From Secundilactobacillus odoratitofui DSM 19909 = JCM 15043 (GTDB lineage Bacteria > Bacillota > Bacilli > Lactobacillales > Lactobacillaceae), in the NCBI RefSeq assembly GCF_001434895.1, contig NZ_AZEE01000010.1, positions 1-64,000 on the forward strand: 64,000 nucleotides of DNA, written 5' to 3'. The notes under the pieces were generated by a model. It was not told where the DNA came from. It did not search any database and saw only the letters and a list, made by a program, of their open reading frames with translations. Both the position numbers and the translations under genes were made by a program. This document shows, in pieces, positions 27,749-38,002 of the stretch (position 1 is the stretch's first letter; every line of letters begins with the position of its first letter).

Positions 27749-30415
27749 CTACTTTTCTGCTTGTAATGCAGTTAATCGGTCTTTGGTTGCCTGAAGTTTT
27801 GCTTCATTTTCAGCTTGTTTTTGATGTTCGCTTTCAACGACCTCAGCAGGTGCGTTAGCCACGAACCGTTCATTGGCAAGCTTCTTTTTAGCCCGTTCAA
27901 CTTCAGCTTCAAACTTCTTGATTTCCTTTTGTAAACGCGCGGCTTCTTCGTCTAAATCGACGAGTTCAGCTAATGGCACGTACACTTCTGCATCAGTAAT
28001 GATACCGGTCATGGCAAGCTTTGGCGCAGCCACGTCAGCACCAATCGTCAATGCTTTAGGGTGGACAAACCGATCAATATAGTCACGGTTAGTTTCGAAA
28101 ACGTGCGCTAATTCGGTATTTGACGTTTTAATCAGCACATCGATTTCTGAAGACATTGGTGCGTTGGCTTCAGCACGAATGTTACGAACTGCTTTAATTA
28201 ATTCAATCAAGTTGGCCATCTGTGATTCAGCCTTCTCATTGTCAAATTGGGCGTTAGTCACAGGGTAACTTGCAACCACCAGTGAGTCACCCTCATGTGG
28301 CATCGTTAACCAAATCTTCTCAGTCACGAACGGCATGATTGGGTGAAGCAAACGCAAGGTTTGATCCAAGACGTAAGCTAGCACGTTGCGCGTGTTTTGC
28401 TTAGCTTGTTCATCGTCACCATTTAAGGTTTCCTTACTCATTTCAATGTACCAATCACAAAAATCATTCCAGATGAAATCGTAAAGGGCACGGCCGGCTT
28501 CACCAAAGTTAAACTTATCGAATTGTTCAGTAACTTGGTCAATAAGCTTGTTCAAACGACTGAGAATCCAACGGTCTGCCAAATCCCACTGGTCTTCGGC
28601 TGGTAAAGTTGGCTTAGTCATGTCGCCCAGGTTCATGATGACGTAACGACTGGCGTTCCAAATCTTGTTAATGAAATTCCAAGCAGCGTCCATCTTAGTA
28701 TAGGTGAACCGGATATCTTGACCAGGTGTTGAGCCGTTTGATAAGAACCAACGTAAGGCATCGGCACCGTACTTATCAATGACGTCCATCGGATCGATCC
28801 CATTACCAAGTGACTTACTCATCTTGCGACCCTGTTCGTCACGAATCAAGCCGTGTAACAGCACGTTTTTGAATGGACGGCGACCGGTAAATTCAAGGCT
28901 TTGGAAAATCATCCGTGAAACCCAGAAGAAGATAATATCGTAACCCGTGACCAGCGTATCAGTTGGGAAGTAACGCTTGAAATCTGGCGCGTCCGTATCG
29001 GGCCAACCCATTGTTGAGAATGGCCAAAGTGCACTTGAGAACCAAGTATCCAAAACATCCTTATCCTGTTCCCAGTTTTCGATGTCCTTTGGTGGTTGTT
29101 CGTCAACGTAGATTTCACCAGTTTTTTTATTGTACCAAGCTGGAATTTGGTGACCCCACCAAAGTTGACGTGAAATGACCCAATCATGGATATTTTCCAT
29201 CCATTGTGAGAAGGTTTTTTCAAATCGTTCTGGTACGAAGTCCACCTTGTCATCAGTTGTTTGGTTTTTCAACGCTTGTTCAGCAAGTGGCTTCATTTTA
29301 ACAAACCACTGAGTTGACAGCCGGGCTTCAACTTGAACCCCGGTCCGTTCTGAGTGGCCAACTGAGTGCACGATTGGATCAATTGCAATCATCAAATCTT
29401 GATCCTGCAAATCTTGAACCATGGCTTTACGTGCTTCAAACCGATCCATACCTTCATACTTACCGGCTTTTTCGTTCATTGAAGCATCTTCATTCATCGT
29501 GTTGATGCGTTCCAAGTTATGACGATTACCAACCAAGAAGTCATTTGGGTCGTGAGCCGGTGTAATCTTCACGGCCCCAGTCCCAAAGGCTGGGTCGGCG
29601 TGTTGGTCAGCAATTATTGGAATTTCTCGGTTAGCTAATGGTAAAATCACTTTTTTGCCAACCACATCCTTATACCGTTCATCACTTGGGTTAACGGCAA
29701 TCGCAGTATCACCCATCATAGTTTCTGGACGAGTGGTGGCAATTTCAATGTAATCTTTACCATCAAGTGTCGTTTCGCCATCAGCAAACTTGTATTTAAC
29801 ATGGTAAAAAGCACCTTTGTCGTCTTTATGAATGACTTCAATATCAGACAATGCGGTCCGAGCTTGTGGATCCCAATTAATAATGTATTCACCACGGTAG
29901 ATCAAACCCTTTTTGTAGAGTTGAACAAAGACCTTCTTAACGGCTGCTGAGAGACCTTCATCAAGGGTGAAACGTTCGCGAGAATAATCTAGTGATAAGC
30001 CTAGCTTGCCCCACTGGGTCTTGATCGTGTTAGCATATTCATCTTTCCATTCCCATACTTTTTCGATGAACTTCTCACGGCCAAGGTCGTAACGACTGAT
30101 ACCCTGTTCCCGAAGTTTTGCCTCCACCTTAGCTTGCGTCGCAATCCCGGCATGGTCCATCCCTGGTAACCATAACGTATCAAACCCTTGCATCCGCTTT
30201 TGACGAATGATCATGTCTTGCAACGTAGTGTCCCAAGCATGACCCAAATGCAATTTACCCGTGACATTTGGCGGCGGAATCACGATTGAATAAGGATGGG
30301 CTTTCTTATCCCCACTTGGTTTGAATAGACCGTCTTGAAGCCATTCGTTATAACGACCGGCTTCAACAGCTTGTGGATCATACTTGGGTGGCATTTCTGT
30401 GGACTTATCTGTCAT
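27749..30415 (-). CDS. valS: Valyl-tRNA synthetase
   Basis: Charges tRNA-Val. Class I signatures: [15 protein letters not shown] near residue 47 (HIGH motif as HLGH) and KMSKSLGN near residue 525. The editing domain holds [15 protein letters not shown]. The C-terminal coiled-coil arm ([20 protein letters not shown]) is complete. The 888 residues are normal for Bacilli. It is controlled by its own T-box leader with a GTA codon. Confidence 0.98.
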   Translation of the reverse strand: MTDKSTEMPPKYDPQAVEAGRYNEWLQDGLFKPSGDKKAHPYSIVIPPPNVTGKLHLGHAWDTTLQDMIIRQKRMQGFDTLWLPGMDHAGIATQAKVEAKLREQGISRYDLGREKFIEKVWEWKDEYANTIKTQWGKLGLSLDYSRERFTLDEGLSAAVKKVFVQLYKKGLIYRGEYIINWDPQARTALSDIEVIHKDDKGAFYHVKYKFADGETTLDGKDYIEIATTRPETMMGDTAIAVNPSDERYKDVVGKKVILPLANREIPIIADQHADPAFGTGAVKITPAHDPNDFLVGNRHNLERINTMNEDASMNEKAGKYEGMDRFEARKAMVQDLQDQDLMIAIDPIVHSVGHSERTGVQVEARLSTQWFVKMKPLAEQALKNQTTDDKVDFVPERFEKTFSQWMENIHDWVISRQLWWGHQIPAWYNKKTGEIYVDEQPPKDIENWEQDKDVLDTWFSSALWPFSTMGWPDTDAPDFKRYFPTDTLVTGYDIIFFWVSRMIFQSLEFTGRRPFKNVLLHGLIRDEQGRKMSKSLGNGIDPMDVIDKYGADALRWFLSNGSTPGQDIRFTYTKMDAAWNFINKIWNASRYVIMNLGDMTKPTLPAEDQWDLADRWILSRLNKLIDQVTEQFDKFNFGEAGRALYDFIWNDFCDWYIEMSKETLNGDDEQAKQNTRNVLAYVLDQTLRLLHPIMPFVTEKIWLTMPHEGDSLVVASYPVTNAQFDNEKAESQMANLIELIKAVRNIRAEANAPMSSEIDVLIKTSNTELAHVFETNRDYIDRFVHPKALTIGADVAAPKLAMTGIITDAEVYVPLAELVDLDEEAARLQKEIKKFEAEVERAKKKLANERFVANAPAEVVESEHQKQAENEAKLQATKDRLTALQAEK

Positions 30416-30450
30416 ATAATCTCTTCCCTTCTTTTTTGATTGCTATGTAA

Positions 30451-30685
30451 GAAAACAGCACTCCATCCTATCACTAGGACGAAGTGCTGCTTCGCGGTAC
30501 CACCTAAATTGGGCGTTCAAGCCCCTCTTAATAACAATCTTTAACGGATGTCACTCCGGTCAGACCTACTTGTTCAGTCTGACAGCTCACAAGTTACTTT
30601 CGATCAAGAAACTTAAAAACGTCTCAGCCATGCGTCTTCTCTCTGAATAGTCACCTTAATCTACTCTCTTGCTCATTGCTTATAC
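30451..30685 (-). ncRNA. T-box leader of valS, specifier GTA (Val)
   Basis: Stem I base helix CAAG/CTTG closes a specifier loop with 5' side AGAGTA and 3' side GAAAGTAA, placing GTA at 30597-30595. The AGAGAG element and distal loop follow. The T-box core GGTGGTACCGCG lies at about 30493-30505, and the terminator with arms GCAGCACTTCGTCCTA/TAGGATGGAGTGCTGT lies at 30451-30491 ahead of a T run. The UGGU bulge matches the A discriminator of tRNA-Val. Confidence 0.95.
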
Positions 30686-30690
30686 ACGTT

Positions 30691-30719
30691 ATCATAGCCA
30701 ATTTTAAGCTAGGCGTCAA
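30691..30719 (-). promoter_or_regulatory. valS promoter
   Basis: On the minus strand TTGACG (30719-30714), 17 bases, TATGAT (30696-30691). The -35 box lies inside the last codons of tpx. Confidence 0.8.
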
Positions 30720-31218
30720 CTCTAGATGTCAATTTTTCTAAAGCTGACAAGGCGGCCAAATAATCTGGCTCGTTAGTAATTTCAGGGACGATTTCTTCAT
30801 AAGTAATCGTGCCATCAGCGGCTACGATGAGAATCGTTCGGGCCAAAAATCCTAGGTTCGGTAAATATAGGTCAGTCGCGTAGCCAAACGATAACTCTTC
30901 ATCCGACAACACCTGTAAATTAGTGACGCCTTCAGCGGCACACCAATTCTTCTGTTGTTGAATCGTATTGTTGGAAATCGTGACAAAAGTTGCATCTGGA
31001 TAATGGTCAGCCTGTTGGTTAAACTTTTTAGTCTGTAAACTGCAGACAGGCGTATCAAGGTCGGGCACCACTGAAATTACAAGCGGTTTACCAATTAGCT
31101 GGGCCATCTTGACCTTTTCGTTGGCTTGATTAAAAACCTTAAACTTAGGCAATTGGTCGCCAACCTGTGGCGGATTACCTTCTAATTCAACTGTTTCGCC
31201 TTTAAACGTTACCTTCAC
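30709..31218 (-). CDS. tpx: Thiol peroxidase (Tpx, atypical 2-Cys peroxiredoxin)
   Basis: Reduces peroxides with thioredoxin. The peroxidatic Cys lies in DTPVCSLQT near residue 60 and the resolving Cys in NWCAAEGV near residue 94. The 169 residues fit the family. I choose the GTG at 31218, eight bases after AAAGGAG, giving MKVTFKGETVELEGN. The open frame extends 32 codons upstream but without family similarity. It follows iscS and thiI and probably shares their transcript. Confidence 0.93.
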   Translation of the reverse strand: MKVTFKGETVELEGNPPQVGDQLPKFKVFNQANEKVKMAQLIGKPLVISVVPDLDTPVCSLQTKKFNQQADHYPDATFVTISNNTIQQQKNWCAAEGVTNLQVLSDEELSFGYATDLYLPNLGFLARTILIVAADGTITYEEIVPEITNEPDYLAALSALEKLTSRVDA

Positions 31219-31297
31219 TTCTACCACTCCTTTGGATGCAGCTTTTAAACTTAATTTACCGCGAGGGCCTACAAAAAGCAAGCAAAATAAGGATTGC

Positions 31298-32515
31298 TTA
31301 CAGTAATTCTGCAAAGACCTCTTCTTGTTGGTTCATGTAGTTCTCGCCAGGTTTGATTTCAGTCACAGTGATGCCATCTAAAGCTTCTTGCATCAAGCCC
31401 TCAACGTCAATTAATTTTTCGAAATTACGGGTTTTCTCCAAATCAGGACGGGTTTTGGGTGCTGGCGGCGTGAAAATCGTACAGCAATCTTCAAATGGTA
31501 AAATCGACAAATCGTACGTGTCAATTTGTTCGGCAATCCGAATAATCTCAGTTTTGTCCATCGATACCAGCGGTCTGAGTACTGGCATAGTCGTCACGTC
31601 ATTGATGGCCATCATACTTTCAAGCGTTTGTGAAGCCACTTGTCCGAGTGATTCGCCGGTAAAGACCCCTTTATCGCCCCGCGCCAGTGCAATTGCGGCA
31701 GTGATCCGTAACATCATTCGACGTTGAATGGTCATCAAATAACCTTCAGGTACCTTTTCTTTAATAGTTTCTTGAACTTTCGTAAACGGTACTTGTACAA
31801 ATTGGATACTACCAGCATACCCAGCAATCTTCGAGGTCAAATCCTTAGTCTTAGCCAAAGCTTGTTCACTGGTATATGGCGGACTAAAAAAGTGGACCAT
31901 GTCCAGCTTAACGCCACGTTTCATCCCAAGGTACGCTGCAACGGGTGAATCAATCCCACCAGAAATCATCATAGCTGCCTTACCACCAGTTCCAACGGGT
32001 AAGCCGCCAGCCCCAGGAATCGTTTCGCTACTCAAAAAGATACCGTTCAGGCGAACTTCCACCCGCAAAGTAATGTCAGGTTGCTTCATCTTCACATCAA
32101 TACCCGGGATATTGCGCAGGATGTGCCCACCAAGTTTATCGTTAATTTGATTCGTGTCAAACTCAAAGTGATGGTCTTGGCGCTTAGTATTAATTTTAAA
32201 CGTCATGCCGGGTTTGTACTGAGCTTGGATCATGGTTAAGGCGGTTGCCTTGACTGCTTCGAAATCCTTTTCAAGCTTAATCACCGGTGAGAAATTTTCA
32301 ATACCGAAAACACCTTTAAGGCGTTCAATGACGGGGGCTGAATCAACCCCATTGAGTGCCACGTGTAATCGGTCATGTTGTGCCCGAATTTCTAGGCCTT
32401 CAAATTCATGGAGGCTACGTTTCACATTACGACCGAGTTGACGGATAAAGTCCTTACGGTTTTTACCCTTGGTCGATAGTTCGCCGTAGCGCACCATAAT
32501 CTCAGAATATTGCAT
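31298..32515 (-). CDS. thiI: tRNA 4-thiouridine synthase ThiI
   Basis: Adenylates U8 of tRNA for sulfur insertion. Domains in order: N-terminal ferredoxin-like plus THUMP (about 1-165), then a PP-loop ATPase with SGGIDSPVA near residue 184. At 405 residues it ends after the PP-loop domain and lacks the rhodanese domain of the enterobacterial form, as is normal in Bacilli. The adjacent cysteine desulfurase is the expected sulfur donor. Confidence 0.95.
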   Translation of the reverse strand: MQYSEIMVRYGELSTKGKNRKDFIRQLGRNVKRSLHEFEGLEIRAQHDRLHVALNGVDSAPVIERLKGVFGIENFSPVIKLEKDFEAVKATALTMIQAQYKPGMTFKINTKRQDHHFEFDTNQINDKLGGHILRNIPGIDVKMKQPDITLRVEVRLNGIFLSSETIPGAGGLPVGTGGKAAMMISGGIDSPVAAYLGMKRGVKLDMVHFFSPPYTSEQALAKTKDLTSKIAGYAGSIQFVQVPFTKVQETIKEKVPEGYLMTIQRRMMLRITAAIALARGDKGVFTGESLGQVASQTLESMMAINDVTTMPVLRPLVSMDKTEIIRIAEQIDTYDLSILPFEDCCTIFTPPAPKTRPDLEKTRNFEKLIDVEGLMQEALDGITVTEIKPGENYMNQQEEVFAELL

Positions 32516-32539
32516 ATCAGGTCTCCTATTCTTGTTTAA

Positions 32540-33688
32540 TTACGCAGACAACACTTTAAATTTATCGTAGAGTTGGTCAAATACTTGGTTGAATTGATCA
32601 GCTTCAGCTAAGGTGTTGTGATCATCCAATGAGATCCGAATCGCACTCGTCGATACGTCTTCAGGTACCTGCATTGCCGTCAACGTACTTGACGCTAAGT
32701 GTTTCTTAGAACTGCAAGCACTGGTGGTAGAAATATAAATGCCCTGTTCTTCAAACGCGTGCACGATGGTTTCACCACGAACCCCCTGAATTGCAAAGCA
32801 AAGGATGTGTGGTGCGAAGCCGTCGTTAACCTCTGAGAATGTCGTGACTAACGGAAAATCCTTGACGTGATTGAAAATTCGCTCCTTAATTTGCGCTTGC
32901 AGAGCAACTTTTTGTTGTTCATCGGTCAATAACAACCGTAATGCCTTGGCCATGGCCGCAATTGCCGGCAAGTTCTCGGTACCACTGCGCAAATTACGTT
33001 CCTGACCGCCACCCGTTAACAGCGGCGCAATCTTGCGACCACGACGAGCATAGATGAAGCCGATTCCTCGTGGTGCGTGAAATTTGTGCCCGGAAAAAGT
33101 CACAAAATCCACCCGATCGTTCATGATCAAATCTTGAATGCCTTTGCCAATTCCTTGAACGGCATCAATGTGAAAGTGAATCTTAGGATGGTCTTTTAAG
33201 ACTTCGGCGACTTCCTTTAAGGGTTGAATCGTACCAATCTCGTTATTAACCGCCATAACTGAGACCAAAATCGTCGTTGGTCGAATCGCTTGTTTAAGAT
33301 CTTCAATCGAAATTCGACCATGTTCATCAACGGGTAAATAGGTTACTTCAAAACCCAGTTGTTTTAACTGTTCCATTGAATTATGAATCGCCGGATGCTC
33401 AACCGCGGTGGTGATCAAATGATTACCAAATTCGCGTTTTTCAATTGCAGTACCCTTTACGACCCAATTATCGCCTTCGGTGCCCCCGCTGGTAAATAAA
33501 ATCTCACTCTGTGACGCACCAAGTAGATCCGCGATTTGTTTACGTGACTGCTCAAGCAAGTTAAAGGCTTGCTCCCCGAACTGGTGCAAGCTTGACGGAT
33601 TGCCCCAGATACGCTGGCTGACAGTATCATAAGTCGAGACCACTTCGGGCGCCGCCTGAGTTGTTGCACTATTATCAAAATAAATCAT
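32540..33688 (-). CDS. Cysteine desulfurase (ThiI partner, NifZ/IscS-like)
   Basis: PLP enzyme that removes sulfur from cysteine to form an active-site persulfide. The PLP lysine lies in FSGHKFHAPRG near residue 202. The catalytic Cys lies in TTSACSSKK near residue 325, with the longer loop of group I enzymes. ATSGGTEGDN-type residues near 68 bind the cofactor. It sits 24 bases upstream of thiI, matching the Bacillus nifZ-thiI pair for tRNA thiolation. An Fe-S role cannot be excluded. Confidence 0.92.
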   Translation of the reverse strand: MIYFDNSATTQAAPEVVSTYDTVSQRIWGNPSSLHQFGEQAFNLLEQSRKQIADLLGASQSEILFTSGGTEGDNWVVKGTAIEKREFGNHLITTAVEHPAIHNSMEQLKQLGFEVTYLPVDEHGRISIEDLKQAIRPTTILVSVMAVNNEIGTIQPLKEVAEVLKDHPKIHFHIDAVQGIGKGIQDLIMNDRVDFVTFSGHKFHAPRGIGFIYARRGRKIAPLLTGGGQERNLRSGTENLPAIAAMAKALRLLLTDEQQKVALQAQIKERIFNHVKDFPLVTTFSEVNDGFAPHILCFAIQGVRGETIVHAFEEQGIYISTTSACSSKKHLASSTLTAMQVPEDVSTSAIRISLDDHNTLAEADQFNQVFDQLYDKFKVLSA

Positions 33689-33743
33689 TTATACTAAGCC
33701 TCTTTGCTTTTAGATTGGTTCGACTCCAATCAAAACTGTGTTG

Positions 33744-33772
33744 ATTATAAATGATATACCGCAAGTAAGCAA
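33744..33772 (-). promoter_or_regulatory. Promoter of the desulfurase-thiI-tpx unit
   Basis: On the minus strand TTGCTT (33772-33767), 17 bases, TATAAT (33749-33744). The leader holds a small hairpin GATTGG/CCAATC. Confidence 0.7.
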
Positions 33773-33898
33773 GCCATGACACACGCGGATTTTGCTGTTT
33801 AACTGCCATCATCAGTCCAGGTCGTCGCTGCCTTTGTTAAGTTGCACTCACTAAATGTAAGGCCCACCCCTATCGTCTACACTGTCATCTTTCAGGCG

Positions 33899-33940
33899 AA
33901 AAAAAGATTGCCGATTTTAGTTCAAAAATCGGCAATCCTG
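33899..33940 (-). terminator. ezrA terminator
   Basis: The arms GATTGCCGATTTT and AAAATCGGCAATC around a short loop, followed by TTTTTTT on the minus strand, 29 bases after the ezrA stop. Confidence 0.9.
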
Positions 33941-33968
33941 GTGAGTTATATAGGTTTACCCGGCAAGA

Positions 33969-35711
33969 TCAATTAGACGAAACGTCTTCTTCTCTGGTTG
34001 ATTCAGTCACGGGCTGTTTACTTTGATAATATCGGTCTTCAAGACGTTTATAGGAACCAGGTTCAACTTGATCAAGCACCGTCGCGATGGTTTCGAGACT
34101 CTTAGCGTAGTCGTACTCTTCATCAAAAAGTCGTTGTGCCTCACCGCTGGCCTTGGCCACTTCATCGTGAGTTAGGCGGTAGCGATTGGCGTATTGGATC
34201 AACTGTTCAGCTAACTGGGCGCTATCCACTAAATCAGCTGTTTTTTCGGTTAAAATGTCCAAATCAGATTGAATCATGATCAACTGTTTCGTAATATCTT
34301 CCATATTAATCTGGACTTGGTTCATATCATCAGTTAACTTATCAATCTCGTCATTAACGACGTGATAATAATCCAAATACGTCTTGGCAACGCCCGGTAA
34401 ATTCAAGTTTTCAACTTCACGGCGTAAACTGTGCAGTTTAAATTCAAACTGTTGTAGCGTTTGGTTGGCTTGCTTTTCTTCTTGAGCCAATCCGGCAACA
34501 GCATCATTAATTTCTTGTTGTTGCTGTTCAATTTGAGTCAACGTTTTGCTCTGTTGATCCTGTCGCGCTTCTACCTGTGTAAAAATGGCAGTTTGCCCGT
34601 GAATCGCCTCAACATCCGCTTGATAATCGCTCTCAATTGCCCGTAGTTGCTCTGTAAAACCACGCGTATTTTCCAGTTCTTGATGATCTAACGTATAGTT
34701 TTGGTTTAATCGTTCAAGTTCACGTAATAGCAAGCTATTTTGATTTTTAGCGTGCGCAATAAACTTCGCCAAGTAGTCTAAATTGGCAACTGCTTTAGGC
34801 TTAGCTGTCATCTCAGCTTGCATCAAGTCATAAAAATGATCAATTTTAGTTGATAAAGCAGTATCTGCTTGGGCAACTGCGTCAATGTCCAAGTCCGTTA
34901 GTTTCTGTTTACTTACGTCAACTTCCTTTGGTAAATCAGCCAGTTGTTGCTTTAAATCCTCAACTGAAAAACGGTAACCGTCTTCGCTTAACTGTTGCTC
35001 GCCTTGTTGGAGTTCTTGAATTTGAGCTGGAAATTCCGTTTCCAAATTTTTAACCAATGGCGGAATTTGGGCAATCATTTCTTCAAGTTGATCCGTATCC
35101 TGCTGTAATTGAGCAAGCAATTGTGCAGCTGACTCATGATCACCTTGGCTAGTCAGTTCACGAAACCGGTCATTATCGTCTTCTAAGTGACCAAGTTGTG
35201 TTTCAAGGCCATCGATGGCCCCGCCATACATAAAGTTCTTGGCTAACAGCGTCTTACGGAGAGACTGATACTTCACTTCAAGGGCTTTGACGGCCTCTTT
35301 ATGCTGCGCATCCACATCCTTTAGCTCTTGAACGTGATCGTTGATCTGTTGCATCGCCTGTTGTGCGATCGACAATGATTCATTGGCCTTTTTGACCGCT
35401 TGAGACGCACCCAATACGTGGTACTGCTTGGCACTCTCAATTGCTTCGTCAACTTGCTTCTTAAGACGTGGTAGTCGGTGGTCAGTTAATTCGACAAACT
35501 CCGAATTGAGCTGCTCAACTTGTTCTAAAGTTTTACCCGTCAAGCTCATGGCCTTAACTTGGTCAACCGCTGTTTCGAGCTTGTCAATTTCTAGTCCCTG
35601 GCGTTTTTGGTTGATTCCCTTCAATTGTCGAATTAAATATTGCTGATAGATTAAAACACCCGCATAAATGACAATTGCTAGGATAATGATCCCGATTAAA
35701 ATCCTAAACAT
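33969..35711 (-). CDS. ezrA: Septation ring formation regulator EzrA
   Basis: Negative regulator of FtsZ ring formation that also links division to wall synthesis. An N-terminal membrane helix (residues 4-25) is followed by about 540 residues of spectrin-like coiled-coil repeats rich in Gln, Glu and Leu. The C-terminal region contains the NRYRLTHDEV and YDYAKSLETIATVLDQVEPG segments typical of the family. The 580 residues are close to the usual length. It is monocistronic with its own terminator. Confidence 0.94.
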   Translation of the reverse strand: MFRILIGIIILAIVIYAGVLIYQQYLIRQLKGINQKRQGLEIDKLETAVDQVKAMSLTGKTLEQVEQLNSEFVELTDHRLPRLKKQVDEAIESAKQYHVLGASQAVKKANESLSIAQQAMQQINDHVQELKDVDAQHKEAVKALEVKYQSLRKTLLAKNFMYGGAIDGLETQLGHLEDDNDRFRELTSQGDHESAAQLLAQLQQDTDQLEEMIAQIPPLVKNLETEFPAQIQELQQGEQQLSEDGYRFSVEDLKQQLADLPKEVDVSKQKLTDLDIDAVAQADTALSTKIDHFYDLMQAEMTAKPKAVANLDYLAKFIAHAKNQNSLLLRELERLNQNYTLDHQELENTRGFTEQLRAIESDYQADVEAIHGQTAIFTQVEARQDQQSKTLTQIEQQQQEINDAVAGLAQEEKQANQTLQQFEFKLHSLRREVENLNLPGVAKTYLDYYHVVNDEIDKLTDDMNQVQINMEDITKQLIMIQSDLDILTEKTADLVDSAQLAEQLIQYANRYRLTHDEVAKASGEAQRLFDEEYDYAKSLETIATVLDQVEPGSYKRLEDRYYQSKQPVTESTREEDVSSN

Positions 35712-35791
35712 CTAATCCCCGTCCTTCATTACCAATATACAACTATGTATCATAGATTATGTTTGCTTTTTTTCTAAACTATCATTAAAAT

Positions 35792-35817
35792 CTATGCTAG
35801 CTTAAATTATAGCATAG
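35792..35817 (-). promoter_or_regulatory. ezrA extended -10 promoter within an inverted repeat
   Basis: On the minus strand TATGCTATAAT is an extended -10 box. It lies in a perfect 8-base inverted repeat CTATGCTA-N10-TAGCATAG, which could be an operator covering the start site. The -35 region is poor. Confidence 0.5.
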
Positions 35818-36002
35818 TTAATGAAAAGGCTTTAGAAGAATTTTAAATGACTACTTTGTCTTATACATTGTCCCGATTGTATCACGCCAACTACCGATCA
35901 ATCTATCAAGTATTGGCACTAATTTGGCGGTGGTCTTTGACGAAGTGAAAGTTTCTTGACCTCATTTAATTAACTAACTAATCAACCAGAGGAGTGTTAG
36001 AC

Positions 36003-36476
36003 ATGCCAGAAACTAAACCCACTGTCTCCATTATGAACCAACAATTAGATGCACTTTTATACAATGAACATAACCTTATTGCCAATCTGTCCAACGCTTG
36101 TGCCCTACTCAATCAATCACTAACCGATTTGAATTGGGCGGGTTTTTATCTTTACCAACCCGAAACGGACGACCTCATTCTCGGACCTTTCCAAGGTAAT
36201 GTCGCTTGTGTTCATATTCAAAACGGGGCGGGTGTCTGTGGTACGGCACTCAAAACCCAATCAACTCAACTGGTTAAAAACGTTCACGAATTTCCTGGTC
36301 ACATTGCGTGTGACTCAGCAAGTAATAGTGAAATCGTTGTGCCTTTGACCAAGGACGGCGTCAAAATTGGCGTCATGGATATCGATTCACCAACCCTTGC
36401 ACGTTTCACGCCGGCTGATCAAGTCGAACTCGAAACCTTTGCCCAGATTCTACTAAAACATATTGACATTCACTAG
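36003..36476 (+). CDS. Free methionine-(R)-sulfoxide reductase (GAF domain)
   Basis: Reduces free methionine R-sulfoxide. It is a single GAF domain of 157 residues with the three family cysteines in VACVHIQ, AGVCGTA and IACDSAS (near residues 79, 89 and 113), and the NWAGFYLY and SEIVVPL segments. This is the YtsP/fRMsr family. I use the ATG at 36003, eight bases after GAGGAG. It lies upstream of rpsD, whose promoter begins inside its last codons; the ytsP-rpsD neighbourhood is conserved in Firmicutes. Confidence 0.92.
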   Translation: MPETKPTVSIMNQQLDALLYNEHNLIANLSNACALLNQSLTDLNWAGFYLYQPETDDLILGPFQGNVACVHIQNGAGVCGTALKTQSTQLVKNVHEFPGHIACDSASNSEIVVPLTKDGVKIGVMDIDSPTLARFTPADQVELETFAQILLKHIDIH

Positions 36477-36492
36477 TCATTCGCGATACACT
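36463..36492 (+). promoter_or_regulatory. rpsD promoter
   Basis: TTGACA (36463-36468), 18 bases, TACACT (36487-36492). The -35 box overlaps the end of the upstream gene. Transcription would start near 36499. Confidence 0.65.
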
Positions 36493-36501
36493 GGTGTTTG
36501 T

Positions 36502-36641
36502 GTAAAATAATGCAGCGGTGAGCGGTAAGCTCGTCAACAGATCACTGCCAATTGGTGGTTCAGTTAGTAACCTGCGGCTGCACAAGGCGAACACTGCAAA
36601 GGGATCTGCACGAATATCAAACTCACGTTAGATTATTTTAC
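36502..36641 (+). ncRNA. Structured rpsD leader, probable S4 autoregulatory RNA
   Basis: A long-range stem closes the leader: GTAAAATAAT (36502-36511) pairs perfectly with ATTATTTTAC (36632-36641). Between them several GC-rich short stems can form. Firmicute rpsD mRNAs carry an S4-binding leader that represses translation of its own gene. Position and the closing stem support this, but the pseudoknot was not modelled. Confidence 0.65.
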
Positions 36642-36671
36642 TCCAACTAAAATTATTGGAGGAACCAATTT

Positions 36672-37277
36672 ATGTCACGTTATACTGGCCCAAGCTGGCG
36701 CGTTTCACGTCGTCTTGGCGTTTCACTTTCAGGTACTGGTAAAGAATTAGCACGTCGCCCATTCGCCCCTGGCGAACATGGTCAAGGTCGTCGTTCAAAG
36801 TTGTCCGAATATGGGACTCAACTTCGCGAAAAGCAAAAGTTACGTTTCACTTACGGCATGACTGAACGTCAATTCCACAACTTATTCGTTCGCGCCGGCA
36901 AGATCCGCGAAGGTAAGCATGGTGTTAACTTCATGATCTTACTCGAACGTCGTTTAGACAACGTTGTTTACCGTTTAGGTTTGGCTACTACTCGTCGCCA
37001 AGCGCGTCAATTGGTAAACCACGGCCACATCACTGTTGATGGCAAGCGTCTTGATATCCCTTCATACGAAGTTAAACCTGGTCAAGTGATCAGCGTTCGT
37101 GAGAAGTCAAAGGATATGCAAATCATCAAAGATGCTGTGGAAGCCGTTGTTGGTCGTCCTCAATACGTTGAATTCGATGCTGATAAGCTCGAAGGTAAGC
37201 TTGTTCGTTTACCACAACGTGAAGAAATGGATGCTGAAATCGACGAATCACTTATCGTTGAATACTACAACCGTTAA
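36672..37277 (+). CDS. rpsD: 30S ribosomal protein S4
   Basis: Primary 16S rRNA-binding protein, 201 residues. The N-terminus [21 protein letters not shown] is the cysteine-free form without a zinc site. The S4 RNA-binding domain occupies about 92-155 ([27 protein letters not shown]). Strong ribosome site GGAGG. Monocistronic with leader and terminator. Confidence 0.99.
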   Translation: MSRYTGPSWRVSRRLGVSLSGTGKELARRPFAPGEHGQGRRSKLSEYGTQLREKQKLRFTYGMTERQFHNLFVRAGKIREGKHGVNFMILLERRLDNVVYRLGLATTRRQARQLVNHGHITVDGKRLDIPSYEVKPGQVISVREKSKDMQIIKDAVEAVVGRPQYVEFDADKLEGKLVRLPQREEMDAEIDESLIVEYYNR

Positions 37278-37289
37278 TCTTTAACGCGT

Positions 37290-37323
37290 CAAAAAGAACC
37301 GCACAATGTGCGGTTCTTTTTTT
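37290..37323 (+). terminator. rpsD terminator, shared with the convergent yktB-like gene
   Basis: The arms AAGAACCGCACA and TGTGCGGTTCTT are followed by TTTTTTT. It ends two bases before the stop of the convergent gene, and the A tract on the other side makes it bidirectional. Confidence 0.9.
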
Positions 37324-37325
37324 GT

Positions 37326-37928
37326 TTACTTCACTTGGTTCAACGTCCGATAGATAGGCTTCAATTCATTAACAGTCTCGATCAACACTGTCTGTACTTT
37401 GACCGGTGTTTTAAAAATCGAATCATTTCGGTACCACTGCCGGCCAACCAAGAAGTCAGCCTGCTTCACTTGTTGATAATGAGTCAACTGCTGAGTTAAC
37501 GTTAGCTCAGACGCAATCGTACTTTTCTTTGCCATGTGGTTCGGACTCAACTCATAGTTGACCGGTAATTTAATGAGTTCTGGCAGCAACGTCGTCCAGC
37601 AAGTAGTTAACTGTGCACGTAATTTGGCCTCAGCCAGACTGCCGACCCAGCAAAATAAACGGTCATCCCAAAAGCCAATCATCAGATGCGGCATCATTTT
37701 GTATCCTCGAGGATTGGCACTAAACGCAATCCAAGTGTTCATTGGTGGATTTTTAAACCGGCGCAAATGTTTGGCCACGTGAGCATACACTGGCTGCTCA
37801 CCTTGCAATTGTGCAATGATCAATGGCGCAAGCGCCTCAAATTTTGGATCGATTTGCGATCTAATGCCCGCCATTCGTCCTGCTAAAGTTGGGTCTTCAA
37901 AAACCTTAAAGTCTGTTTCATCAAACAC
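37326..37928 (-). CDS. yktB: YktB-like protein (DUF1054)
   Basis: Soluble protein of 200 residues with the DUF1054 pattern: FDETDFKVFEDPTLAGRMAGIRSQIDPKFEAL at the start, then HVAKHLRRFKNPPMNTWIAFS and the RGYKMMPHLMIGFWDDRLF core. Function unknown. I choose the GTG at 37928, eight bases or so after GGGGGAG, because the preceding 11 codons have no family similarity. It converges on rpsD. Confidence 0.85.
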   Translation of the reverse strand: MFDETDFKVFEDPTLAGRMAGIRSQIDPKFEALAPLIIAQLQGEQPVYAHVAKHLRRFKNPPMNTWIAFSANPRGYKMMPHLMIGFWDDRLFCWVGSLAEAKLRAQLTTCWTTLLPELIKLPVNYELSPNHMAKKSTIASELTLTQQLTHYQQVKQADFLVGRQWYRNDSIFKTPVKVQTVLIETVNELKPIYRTLNQVK

Positions 37929-38002
37929 GTTGTCTCCCCCATTCGTTCTTTTACCAACCATGTTACAATAGAGTTATTACAAAAGAAAGCTGGTGTGACG
38001 CA

